Positions 1-7,830 of a stretch of 27,536 nt of DNA are shown piece by piece. Made by a program: the position numbers and the translations under genes. Source of the DNA: Pseudomonas sp. (GTDB lineage Bacteria; Pseudomonadota; Gammaproteobacteria; Pseudomonadales; Pseudomonadaceae); assembly GCF_030147005.1 (NCBI RefSeq), contig NZ_JASLAW010000221.1, positions 1 to 27,536 on the forward strand, written 5' to 3'. The notes under the pieces are model-generated. The model was not told the DNA's origin and did no database searches. It saw only the letters and a program-made list of their open reading frames with translations. The stretch's first letter is position 1. The number at the start of each line of letters is the position of its first letter.

Positions 1-250
1 GCCTGACGGCAGGCCCTAACCAGCCCGAACACAAAAAAACTGATACTCCCGAGCAAGCAAAAAAACACGGCAGTCTTGTGATCGCCGCAACCGCGCTTCC
101 CAGCTCGCAAAGTCGCCGAAATTTGCAGCGTACAGGGCTAGCGACATCCCACGCTCAAGCGCTATATCGCTTGGTAGATATCTGAAGTCTACTTCTGGCC
201 GAACTCCGCCAGTCAAACATCCTCCTCCCCACAGCCCCACACACACCCGA
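1..250. other. Left-edge stretch without a supportable gene
   Basis: No gene is called here. The leftward frame from about 285 to 16 is open (89 codons), but it starts inside the LysR gene on the same strand in another frame, has no convincing ribosome site and has no domain I recognise. A small hairpin (GCCTG / CAGGC, 4-nt loop) lies at the extreme left edge, at about 1-14. The stretch could be an intergenic repeat or the tail of something outside the window. Confidence 0.4.
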
Positions 251-1144
251 TCAAACCCCATGCCGCTCCACCAAAAAATCCACAAACGCCCTCACCCGCG
301 CAGGCATCGCCCCTCCCCCCACAAACACCGCATGAATCGGCTCCACATCCCCTGGGTTATAAGCCTCAAGCAATGCCACCAGGTCCCCGCGTTCAAGATC
401 CTGCGCCACGCTGAACGCCCCTACCCGCGCAATCCCGGCGCCCAGCTTCGCCAACTGCGCCAATGCCTCGCCACTATTCCCCTCAATCGTCCCCGCCACT
501 TTCAATGAAAACTCACGCCCCTCTGCCCGAAACGGCCAATCAGGCGCGGCCCGGCGGAAGTTGAAGCGCAGGCAGTTGTGGTTGAGTAAATCCTGCGGTG
601 TAACCGGGGTACCGTGGCGCGCCAGGTAATCGGGTGAGGCGACGATGACTTGGCCGGTGGAGCCGATGTGGCGGGCGGTCAGGGGGCTGTCGGCGAGTGG
701 GCCGAAGCGGATGGCGACGTCCGCCTGACCGCCGAGGATGTCCACGACCTCATCGCCGAGCATCAGGTCGACGACGATGGCGGGATAGCGGGCGCTGAAG
801 GCGGCGATCAGTGGGACGATGGTCATGCGGCCATGGGCCAGTGCGGCGCTGACTCGCAGGCGTCCGCGTGGGGCGCCCTGGTCGGTGATGGCGTCTTCGA
901 CTTCGGCCATGTCCGCCAGGATGCGTCGGGCGCCGCGCAGGTAGGCTTCGCCTTCGGCGGTGAAGGTGATGGCGCGGGTGGTGCGCAGCAGTAGCCGGGT
1001 GCCGATGCGCCGCTCGGTGCGGGTGATGATGCGGCTGACGGACGATGGCGTCAGCCCCAGGGCTCGCGCCGCGCCGGACAGGCTGCCGTGCTCGGCGACC
1101 ATGGCGAACACTTCCATCTCTCCGGAGCGGCCACCGATGTCCAT
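251..1144 (-). CDS. LysR family transcriptional regulator
   Basis: This is a 297-aa DNA-binding regulator of the normal LysR length. Residues about 5-65 form the winged helix-turn-helix (MVAEHGSLSGAARALG, then TPSSVSRIITRTERRIG and the typical LLLRTTR turn). Residues about 90-295 form the periplasmic-binding-like effector domain, with the DVAIRFG motif seen in the CrgA/AaeR-like branch. The gene is divergent from an MFS exporter, with 94 bp between start codons. That arrangement usually means the regulator controls the exporter and its own promoter. The inducer cannot be inferred. The family call is firm; the target gene is inference from position. Confidence 0.95.
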   Translation of the reverse strand: MDIGGRSGEMEVFAMVAEHGSLSGAARALGLTPSSVSRIITRTERRIGTRLLLRTTRAITFTAEGEAYLRGARRILADMAEVEDAITDQGAPRGRLRVSAALAHGRMTIVPLIAAFSARYPAIVVDLMLGDEVVDILGGQADVAIRFGPLADSPLTARHIGSTGQVIVASPDYLARHGTPVTPQDLLNHNCLRFNFRRAAPDWPFRAEGREFSLKVAGTIEGNSGEALAQLAKLGAGIARVGAFSVAQDLERGDLVALLEAYNPGDVEPIHAVFVGGGAMPARVRAFVDFLVERHGV

Positions 1145-1165
1145 TTGTGCCTCCTGCGCAAAGCT

Positions 1166-1187
1166 GTAGTTCCCAACCGAGGGCTAC
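1166..1187. promoter_or_regulatory. Imperfect inverted repeat between lysR and MFS gene
   Basis: The arms GTAGTTCCC and GGGCTAC flank a six-base centre, giving an imperfect dyad in the 94-bp divergent intergenic region. It lies where a LysR protein would be expected to bind. The symmetry is partial and it is not a clean T-N11-A box, so this is only a candidate operator. Confidence 0.3.
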
Positions 1188-1238
1188 TGCTTGAAAAGGC
1201 GGAATTGTAGCATTTGACACACAGATGAGGAGTCAACC

Positions 1239-2423
1239 ATGCGTATCAATCCACCCCTTGTAGCGTTGTCCATCGGTGCCTTTGGCATCGGGGTCACAGA
1301 GTTTGCACCCATGGGCATGCTGCCCGGTATTGCCGCCGATCTTGGCGTATCCATTCCCGCCGCCGGGCTGTTGGTGAGTGCCTATGCCATGGGCGTGCTG
1401 ATCGGCGCGCCGATCATGACGCTCGCCACGGCCAGGGTTCCGCGCCGTTATCTGCTGGTCGGGCTGATGGCGATTTTCACCTTGGGTAACTTGCTCTCCG
1501 CGTTGGCCACCAGCTATCAGACCTTGATGATCGCCAGGCTGGTGACGTCGCTGAATCACGGGGCTTTCTTTGGGATTGGCTCGATTGTGGCCGCGAGCCT
1601 GGTGGCGCCCGAAAAGCGCGCGGGAGCTGTCGCGGCGATGTTCATGGGGCTGACCCTGGCAACCATTGGGGGTGTGCCGCTGGCCACCTGGTTTGGCGAG
1701 AATTTTGGTTGGCGCACGGCGTTCTGGGGCATCAGTGGATTGGGTGCGGCGGTCATGGCCGCACTGTGGTGGGCATTGCCCAATGCTCCCGCGCCCAAAG
1801 GTGGCGGGCTGATGGCGGAAATTCGCGTGCTGGGGCGCGGACCGGTGCTGGCGGCGTTGGCGCTGACGGTCGTGGGCTCCAGTGCGATGTTCACGGTGTT
1901 CACTTATATCGCGCCGATTTTGCGGGATGTCACCCACGCGTCGACTAACTTCATCACCGGGATGCTCGTGCTGTTCGGTATCGGCCTGACCCTCGGCAAT
2001 GTGTGGGGCGGCAAGTCAGCGGACCGTTCAGTGGACCGCACGCTCATCACCTCGCTGGTGGTGTTGATTGCCGTGCTGCTGGCTTTCTCGGTACTTATGC
2101 AATGGCCGCTTCCTGCCGCGCTGTCGATTCTGCTGTGGGGCGCCGCCAGTTTTGCCTTGGTGCCGCCGTTGCAAATGCGTGTGATGGAAGCCGCCAGGGA
2201 TGCGCCTAACCTGGCCTGCGCGATGAACATCGGCGCGTTCAATTTCGGCAATGCGATTGGGGCGGCACTGGGTGGCGCGGTGATCAACGCCGGGCTGGGC
2301 TACCCGGCCATTTCCCTGGCAGGCGCGTTGATGGCAGGACTGGGTTTGGTAATGGTGCTGTGGTTGAGCTGGCGTTCGCGGCGTGTGGGTGCTCGCGCCT
2401 GCCGGGAAGCCGTGAAAGCCTGA
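1239..2423 (+). CDS. MFS transporter, DHA1 drug/sugar efflux type (AraJ/YdhP-like)
   Basis: This 394-aa inner-membrane exporter has about 12 hydrophobic segments across its whole length, typical of the DHA1 branch of the major facilitator superfamily. TM1 carries the GVTEFAPMGMLPGIAADLG signature of AraJ/YdhP/PbuE-type efflux proteins, and a motif-A-like loop (ATARVPRRYLL) follows TM2. The start at 1239 is set by AGGAG at 1228-1232, seven bases upstream. It is divergent from the LysR regulator, which probably controls it. The substrate is unknown; relatives export sugars, nucleosides or drugs. About 14 residues of basic tail (SRRVGARACREAVKA) follow the last membrane segment. Confidence 0.9.
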   Translation: MRINPPLVALSIGAFGIGVTEFAPMGMLPGIAADLGVSIPAAGLLVSAYAMGVLIGAPIMTLATARVPRRYLLVGLMAIFTLGNLLSALATSYQTLMIARLVTSLNHGAFFGIGSIVAASLVAPEKRAGAVAAMFMGLTLATIGGVPLATWFGENFGWRTAFWGISGLGAAVMAALWWALPNAPAPKGGGLMAEIRVLGRGPVLAALALTVVGSSAMFTVFTYIAPILRDVTHASTNFITGMLVLFGIGLTLGNVWGGKSADRSVDRTLITSLVVLIAVLLAFSVLMQWPLPAALSILLWGAASFALVPPLQMRVMEAARDAPNLACAMNIGAFNFGNAIGAALGGAVINAGLGYPAISLAGALMAGLGLVMVLWLSWRSRRVGARACREAVKA

Positions 2424-2767
2424 ACGCCGACGCCAGTAATGACCATGACCAGAATTGACATTGGTGCCATCGAAACTGCCATTGCGCGGGACTGACGTGG
2501 GAGCGCTCGAGCTTTAGCGAGGCCGCGAGGGCGTTGGGTGGCGCAATACCTATTCCAGCAGTGCCGCCGCCATCGTAGCCTCGCCAAGGCTCGCCAACGC
2601 CCACATTCGATCTCGAGCAACCCCCTCTTCTCCCATCAGCCATGCGCCAAAAAATGTCATGCAACGGACCGCTCGGTTGCGACCCGGGCGATACCGGCCT
2701 ATGTTTCAAGCCATGCTCTGATTTGCTGTCCCCCCGCTCTGCGCCCATCCCGTAACCAGGTGACGAC
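2424..2767. repeat. 344-bp intergenic region with a degenerate REP-like pair
   Basis: No gene is seen. A GTGGGAGCGCTCGAGC block near 2497-2512 and an opposite-facing block ending CCCACATTCG near 2609 look like a decayed inverted REP doublet, about 110 bp end to end. The last 100 bases should hold the promoter of the transsulfuration operon, but no clear -35/-10 pair stands out. The ribosome site of the next gene is AGGTGA at 2758-2763. Confidence 0.4.
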
Positions 2768-4144
2768 ATGCCCACCCTATCCCGCCCCGCCGTACTTGAA
2801 CTGATCGGTAACACGCCGCTGGTCAAAGTCAGCCGCTTCGATACCGGCCCTTGCACGCTGTTTCTCAAGCTTGAGTCGCAAAACCCCGGTGGTTCGATCA
2901 AGGACCGTATCGGCCTGGCGATGATCGACGCCGCCGAGCGCGACGGCCGTCTGCGCCCCGGTGGCACCATTATCGAGGCCACCGCCGGCAATACCGGGCT
3001 CGGCCTGGCGCTGGTCGGCCGGGCCAAAGGCTACCGCGTGGTGCTGGTGGTGCCGGACAAGATGTCCACGGAAAAAGTACTGCACCTCAAGGCCATGGGC
3101 GCCGAGGTGCACATCACGCGCTCCGATGTGGGCAAGGGCCACCCCGAGTATTACCAGGACGTGGCCGCGCGTCTGGCCAAAGACATTCCGGGCTCGTTCT
3201 TCGCCGACCAGTTCAACAACCCGGCCAATCCTCTAGCCCATGAAACCAGCACCGCGCCGGAGATCTGGGCGCAGACCCAGCACGATGTCGATGCGATTGT
3301 GGTGGGCGTCGGCTCGGCCGGCACCCTCACCGGCTTGACCCGTTTCTTCAAACGCGTGCAGCCCGAACTGGCCATGGTACTGGCCGATCCTGTGGGTTCG
3401 GTGATGGCCGAGTACAGCCGCAGCGGCCAGTTGCAAACACCCGGCTCCTGGGCGGTAGAAGGCATCGGCGAGGATTTCATTCCGTCGATTGCGGACCTGT
3501 CCAGCGTGCGCCACGCTTACTCCATCAGCGATGAAGAGAGCTTCGACCATGCTCGCCAGCTGCTCAAGGCCGAAGGCATTCTCGGTGGCTCGTCCACCGG
3601 CACCCTGCTCGCCGCCGCGCTGCGTTATTGCCGTGAGCAAACCGAGCCCAAGCGCGTGGTCACCTTTGTGTGCGACACCGGCACGCGCTACCTGTCCAAG
3701 GTCTACAACGACCAATGGATGAACGACGCCGGCCTGTTGCAATACAAGCACTACGGCGACCTGCGCGACTTGATCGCCCGCCGCTTCGAAGATGGCCGGG
3801 TGATCAGCGTAAGCCCCGACGACACCCTGCTCACCGCCTTCCAGCGCATGCGCCTGGCGGACGTTTCGCAACTGCCGGTGCTGGTGGATGGCACGCAACT
3901 GGCGGGCGTTATCGATGAGTCCGACCTGCTGCTGGGCCTGCACCAGGACGCCACGCATTTTTCCATGAGCGTAGCCAGCGCCATGACCCGCACACCGCAC
4001 ACCCTGGCCCCCAGCGCCAGCCTGGCCGAACTGCAGGCGGAGCTGGATCGCGGCCTGGTCGCCATCATTGCCGACGCCTCGGGCTTCCATGGCCTGATCA
4101 CCCGCGTCGACCTGCTCAACCACCTACGGAGATCCCTTGCATGA
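2768..4144 (+). CDS. Cystathionine beta-synthase with C-terminal CBS domains
   Basis: This 458-aa cytoplasmic PLP enzyme of fold type II should condense serine (or O-acetylserine) with homocysteine to cystathionine, the first step of reverse transsulfuration. The Schiff-base lysine is K45 in GGSIKDR. The substrate loop is ATAGNTG at 71-77, and a glycine-rich phosphate loop (GVGSAGTLTG) follows near residue 180. Residues about 330-458 carry a pair of CBS regulatory modules. There is no N-terminal heme domain. Plain cysteine synthases lack the CBS tail, which favours the cystathionine enzyme. The start follows AGGTGA by four bases. The gene overlaps the next by ATGA, so the two are translationally coupled. 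Confidence 0.93.
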   Translation: MPTLSRPAVLELIGNTPLVKVSRFDTGPCTLFLKLESQNPGGSIKDRIGLAMIDAAERDGRLRPGGTIIEATAGNTGLGLALVGRAKGYRVVLVVPDKMSTEKVLHLKAMGAEVHITRSDVGKGHPEYYQDVAARLAKDIPGSFFADQFNNPANPLAHETSTAPEIWAQTQHDVDAIVVGVGSAGTLTGLTRFFKRVQPELAMVLADPVGSVMAEYSRSGQLQTPGSWAVEGIGEDFIPSIADLSSVRHAYSISDEESFDHARQLLKAEGILGGSSTGTLLAAALRYCREQTEPKRVVTFVCDTGTRYLSKVYNDQWMNDAGLLQYKHYGDLRDLIARRFEDGRVISVSPDDTLLTAFQRMRLADVSQLPVLVDGTQLAGVIDESDLLLGLHQDATHFSMSVASAMTRTPHTLAPSASLAELQAELDRGLVAIIADASGFHGLITRVDLLNHLRRSLA

Positions 4145-5307
4145 GCCAGCCCGATAAAAGCGCATTTGCCACCCGTGTGATCCATGCCGGGCAATCCCCC
4201 GATCCGACCACGGGCGCGCTGATGCCGCCGATCTATGCCAACTCCACCTACCTGCAAGACAGCCCTGGCGTGCACAAAGGCTTCGACTACGGCCGCTCCC
4301 ACAACCCCACGCGCTTCGCCCTGGAACGTTGCGTGGCCGACCTTGAAGGCGGCACTCAGGCCTTCGCGTTTGCCTCTGGGCTGGCGGCGATTTCGACGGT
4401 GCTTGAGCTGCTCGATGCCGGTGCCCACATCGTTTCCGGTAATGACTTGTATGGGGGCACCTTCCGCCTGTTCGACAAGGTGCGTCAGCGCAGCGCCGGG
4501 CACACATTCAGCTATGTAGACCTGAGTGATGTATCGGCATTTGAGGCGTCGCTGCGGGACGACACGCGCATGGTCTGGGTCGAAACGCCCAGCAACCCCC
4601 TGCTGAGCCTGACCGACCTCAGCGCCATCGCCCGCCTCTGCCGCGCCCGCGGCATCCTGTGCGTTGCCGACAATACTTTCGCCAGCCCGTGGATCCAGCG
4701 CCCGTTGGAGCTGGGTTGCGACATCGTGGTGCACTCCACCACCAAGTACCTCAACGGCCACTCGGATGTGATCGGCGGCATCGCCATCGTTGGCGACAAC
4801 CCTGAATTGGCTGAGCGCCTGGGCTTCCTGCAAAACTCGGTGGGCGCCATCGCCGGGCCCTTCGATGCGTTCCTGACCCTGCGCGGAGTGAAAACCCTGG
4901 CCCTGCGCATGGAGCGCCATTGCCGCAACGCGCTGGAACTGGCGACCTGGCTGGAACAGCAACCGCAGGTGTCGCGGGTTTATTACCCTGGCCTGAAATC
5001 TCACCCACAGCACGAACTGGCCAAGCGGCAGATGCGCGGCTTCGGCGGGATGATTTCAGTGGACCTTAACAGCGACCTGGCGGGCGCCACGCGCTTTCTG
5101 GAAAACGTAAAAATCTTCGCCCTGGCCGAGAGCCTGGGCGGCGTGGAGAGCCTGATCGAACATCCGGCGATCATGACCCACGCGAGCATCCCGGCGGCGA
5201 CGCGAGCGCAGTTGGGGATTGGCGATGGGTTGGTGCGGTTGTCGGTGGGGGTTGAGGATGTGGAGGATTTGCGCGCGGATTTAGCCCAGGCTTTGGCCCA
5301 TATATAA
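4141..5307 (+). CDS. Cystathionine gamma-lyase-type PLP enzyme
   Basis: This 388-aa enzyme belongs to the Cys/Met metabolism PLP family (fold type I). The PLP lysine is K202 in HSTTKYLNGHSD. YGRSHNPTR at 50-58 is the tyrosine/arginine segment that binds PLP phosphate across the dimer, and VADNTFASP near 175-183 is the usual Asp region. Paired with the upstream cystathionine synthase (ATGA overlap), its likely job is to cleave cystathionine to cysteine, 2-oxobutyrate and ammonia. Members of this family also act as gamma-synthases or methionine gamma-lyases and cannot be separated by eye; the operon partner decides the call. Side production of H2S or persulfide is known for such enzymes. Confidence 0.9.
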   Translation: MSQPDKSAFATRVIHAGQSPDPTTGALMPPIYANSTYLQDSPGVHKGFDYGRSHNPTRFALERCVADLEGGTQAFAFASGLAAISTVLELLDAGAHIVSGNDLYGGTFRLFDKVRQRSAGHTFSYVDLSDVSAFEASLRDDTRMVWVETPSNPLLSLTDLSAIARLCRARGILCVADNTFASPWIQRPLELGCDIVVHSTTKYLNGHSDVIGGIAIVGDNPELAERLGFLQNSVGAIAGPFDAFLTLRGVKTLALRMERHCRNALELATWLEQQPQVSRVYYPGLKSHPQHELAKRQMRGFGGMISVDLNSDLAGATRFLENVKIFALAESLGGVESLIEHPAIMTHASIPAATRAQLGIGDGLVRLSVGVEDVEDLRADLAQALAHI

Positions 5308-5360
5308 ATCGCCCATCACCGAGGCCCCAAATGTGGAAGGGGTTTGCAGTCAAGCTTTGT

Positions 5361-5458
5361 GTAGGAGCGAGCTTGCTCGCGAAAAACCTCAACGATAATG
5401 GGCGCTTCCTGGATGAACGCGGCGCCTGTGAGTTTTTCGCGAGCAAGCTCGCTCCTAC
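5361..5458. repeat. REP doublet (REPIN-like) between convergent genes
   Basis: Two 25-base REP sequences, GTAGGAGCGAGCTTGCTCGC plus GAAAA at 5361-5385 and its exact reverse complement at 5434-5458, flank a 48-base spacer. This is the classic Pseudomonas inverted REP pair, which folds as a long hairpin. It sits between the convergent transsulfuration operon and the YcaO gene and may help end transcription from both sides. No RAYT transposase is present in the window. Confidence 0.93.
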
Positions 5459-5472
5459 GGAGGGTTTCAGTG

Positions 5473-7671
5473 TCAGACGCGGGTTACGTTGGCCCGCGCC
5501 GCATGCAGCTTCTTGTAGCTGTCGATCAAGCGCAAATGCCGGTCCAAGCCTTCCAGCTTCATGCTGGTCGGCGTTAGCCCGTAAAAGCGCACGCTGCCGT
5601 CGACCGAGCCGATCACCGCATCCATGCGCTCATTACCAAACATACGGCGGAAGTTGGCTTCGTAGTCGGCCAGTTCCAGGTCGTCGTCCAGCTGCATTTC
5701 CAGCACCGCGTTTACCGCCTGGTAGAACAGCCCACGCTCGACGGTGTTGTCGTTGTACTGCAGGAACATCTCCACGCATTCCTTGGCTTCTTCATGCTGC
5801 TGCAGGGCGAGGAAGATCAGCAGCTTCAACTCCAGAATGGTCAGTTGGCCCCAAACGGTGTTGTCGTCGAATTCAATGCCGATCAACGTGGTGATGTCGG
5901 TGTAGTCGTCCAGTTCACTTTCTATCAGGCGCTCGACCAACGCTTGCAACTGCGCTTCATCGAGGCGGTGCAGGTTGAGGATGTCTTCGCGGAAAAACAG
6001 CGCCTTGTTGGTGTTGTCCCAGATCAGGTCGTCCACCGGGTAGATTTCCGAGTAGTCCGGCACCAGGATGCGGCAGGCGGTGGCGCCCAGGTGTTCGTAA
6101 ACCGCCATGTACGACTCTTTGCCCATGCCCTGCAGAATGCCGAACAGCGTCGCAGCCTCCTCGGCGTTGGAGTCTTCGCCCTGGCCGGAGAAATCCCATT
6201 CGACGAATTCATAATCCGACCGGGCACTGAAGAAGCGCCACGACACCACACCGCTGGAGTCGATAAAGTGCTCGACGAAATTGTTCGGCTCGGTGACCGC
6301 CTGGCCTTCGAAGGTCGGCTGCGGCAGGTCGTTCAACCCTTCGAAACTGCGGCCTTGCAGCAGTTCGGTGAGGCTGCGCTCCAGTGCCACTTCAAGGCTT
6401 GGGTGCGCGCCGAACGAGGCGAATACACCGCCGGTGCGCGGGTTCATCAGGGTCACGCACATCACCGGGAATTCACCCCCCAGGGACGCATCCTTGACCA
6501 ACACCGGGAAGCCCTGGGCTTCCAGGCCTTCGATGCCTGCCAGGATGGCGGGGTATTTGGCCAAGACCTCAGCCGGTACATCCGGCAGCGCAAATTCACC
6601 TTCGATGATTTCGCGCTTCACCGCCCGCTCGAAAATCTCCGACAGGCACTGCACCTGAGCTTCAGCCAAGGTATTGCCGGCACTCATGCCGTTGCTCAGG
6701 TAGAGGTTTTCGATCAGGTTAGAGGGGAAATACACCACTTCACCATCGGACTGGCGCACAAACGGCAGCGAGACAATGCCGCGCGCTTCGTTACCGGAGT
6801 TGGTGTCGAACAGGTGCGAACCGCGCAGCTCGCCGTCGCGGTTGTAAATCTTCAGGCAGTAGGCGTCGAGGATTTCACTCGGCAACGCGTCGTCCGGGCC
6901 CGGCTGAAACCAGCGTTCATCCGGGTAATGCACGAAGGGCGCATTGGCCAGCTCCTCGCCCCAGAACTGGTCGTTGTAAAAGAAGTTGCAGTTGAGCCGT
7001 TCGATAAATTCGCCCAACGCCGACGCCAGCGCGCCTTCCTTGGTCGCGCCCTTGCCGTTGGTAAAGCACATCGGCGAATGGGCGTCGCGGATATGCAGCG
7101 ACCAGACGTTCGGCACGATATTGCGCCACGAGGCGATCTCGATCTTCATGCCCAGGCCCGCGAGAATCGCCGACATATTGGCGATGGTCTGCTCCAGCGG
7201 CAGGTCCTTGCCGGCGATGTAAGTGCCCGCCTCCGAGGTCGAGTTGGGCATCAATAACGCCTGAGCGTCGGCGTCGAGGTTGTCCACTTGCTCGATCACA
7301 AACTCGGGGCCGGCCTGCACCACTTTCTTCACGGTGCAGCGGTCGATGGAGCGCAGGATGCCCTGGCGGTCCTTGTCCGAGATGTCCGCCGGCAGCTCGA
7401 CCTGAATCTTGAAGATCTGGTTGTAGCGGTTCTCCGGGTCGACGATGTTGTTCTGCGACAGGCGAATATTCTCGGTGGGAATATTGCGCGTGGCGCAGTA
7501 CAACTTCACAAAGTACGCCGCGCACAACGCCGACGAAGCCAGGAAGTAATCGAATGGCCCCGGCGCCGAACCGTCGCCCTTGTAGCGAATCGGCTGGTCG
7601 GCAATCACCGTGAAGTCATCGAACTTGGCTTCAAGCCGGAGGTTGTCGAGAAAGTTGACCTTAATTTCCAT
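5473..7671 (-). CDS. OsmC-YcaO fusion protein
   Basis: This protein has 732 residues from the chosen start. Residues 1 to about 140 are an OsmC/Ohr-like domain, with the two cysteines of that fold at C50 (SSALCAAYF) and C112 (IDRCTVKK). Residues about 153-732 match the length and order of E. coli YcaO. The ATP-binding elements are visible: GKGATKEGALASALGEFIER at 206-225, then E337, Q341, E345 and E348 in the AEAQVQCLSEIFER stretch. The proline-rich C-terminus of azoline-forming YcaOs is absent. E. coli YcaO is genetically linked to RimO-dependent methylthiolation of ribosomal protein S12. A longer frame begins at 7713, but the OsmC fold starts at MEIKVNF. No precursor peptide or partner dehydrogenase gene is nearby. 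Confidence 0.92.
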   Translation of the reverse strand: MEIKVNFLDNLRLEAKFDDFTVIADQPIRYKGDGSAPGPFDYFLASSALCAAYFVKLYCATRNIPTENIRLSQNNIVDPENRYNQIFKIQVELPADISDKDRQGILRSIDRCTVKKVVQAGPEFVIEQVDNLDADAQALLMPNSTSEAGTYIAGKDLPLEQTIANMSAILAGLGMKIEIASWRNIVPNVWSLHIRDAHSPMCFTNGKGATKEGALASALGEFIERLNCNFFYNDQFWGEELANAPFVHYPDERWFQPGPDDALPSEILDAYCLKIYNRDGELRGSHLFDTNSGNEARGIVSLPFVRQSDGEVVYFPSNLIENLYLSNGMSAGNTLAEAQVQCLSEIFERAVKREIIEGEFALPDVPAEVLAKYPAILAGIEGLEAQGFPVLVKDASLGGEFPVMCVTLMNPRTGGVFASFGAHPSLEVALERSLTELLQGRSFEGLNDLPQPTFEGQAVTEPNNFVEHFIDSSGVVSWRFFSARSDYEFVEWDFSGQGEDSNAEEAATLFGILQGMGKESYMAVYEHLGATACRILVPDYSEIYPVDDLIWDNTNKALFFREDILNLHRLDEAQLQALVERLIESELDDYTDITTLIGIEFDDNTVWGQLTILELKLLIFLALQQHEEAKECVEMFLQYNDNTVERGLFYQAVNAVLEMQLDDDLELADYEANFRRMFGNERMDAVIGSVDGSVRFYGLTPTSMKLEGLDRHLRLIDSYKKLHAARANVTRV

Positions 7672-7830
7672 GCGGGCACACCAGAATAACGAGCTAAACA
7701 AAATGGCCGTCATTATGAAGATTTTCGCCGGGAAGTCTCAGGGTTTTGCGTGTGGGCTGCTGATCGGTAGCGCTATACGGGCAGGCCGGCGGGGCCCGAG
7801 CCGCCGACCAGGTGCGCCCGTTGTCGAGCG

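Noticed and set aside
16..285. Leftward 89-codon open frame at the left edge
   Set aside because: It starts inside the LysR gene in another frame, has no ribosome site and no domain I can name; too weak to call.
3751..5013. Long leftward open frame across the two transsulfuration genes
   Set aside because: It crosses both plus-strand genes, has biased composition and has no domain.
5794..7257. Long rightward open frame inside the OsmC-YcaO gene
   Set aside because: Antisense shadow; the minus strand carries strong YcaO motifs over the same span.
5473..7671. Azoline/bacteriocin biosynthesis cluster around YcaO
   Set aside because: There is no precursor peptide, E1-like or dehydrogenase gene nearby, and the protein follows the E. 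coli housekeeping YcaO pattern without the proline-rich tail.
7672..7713. Upstream start for the OsmC-YcaO gene
   Set aside because: The extra 14 residues look hydrophobic and unrelated to the OsmC fold, and no ribosome site supports them; MEIKVNF is the natural beginning.
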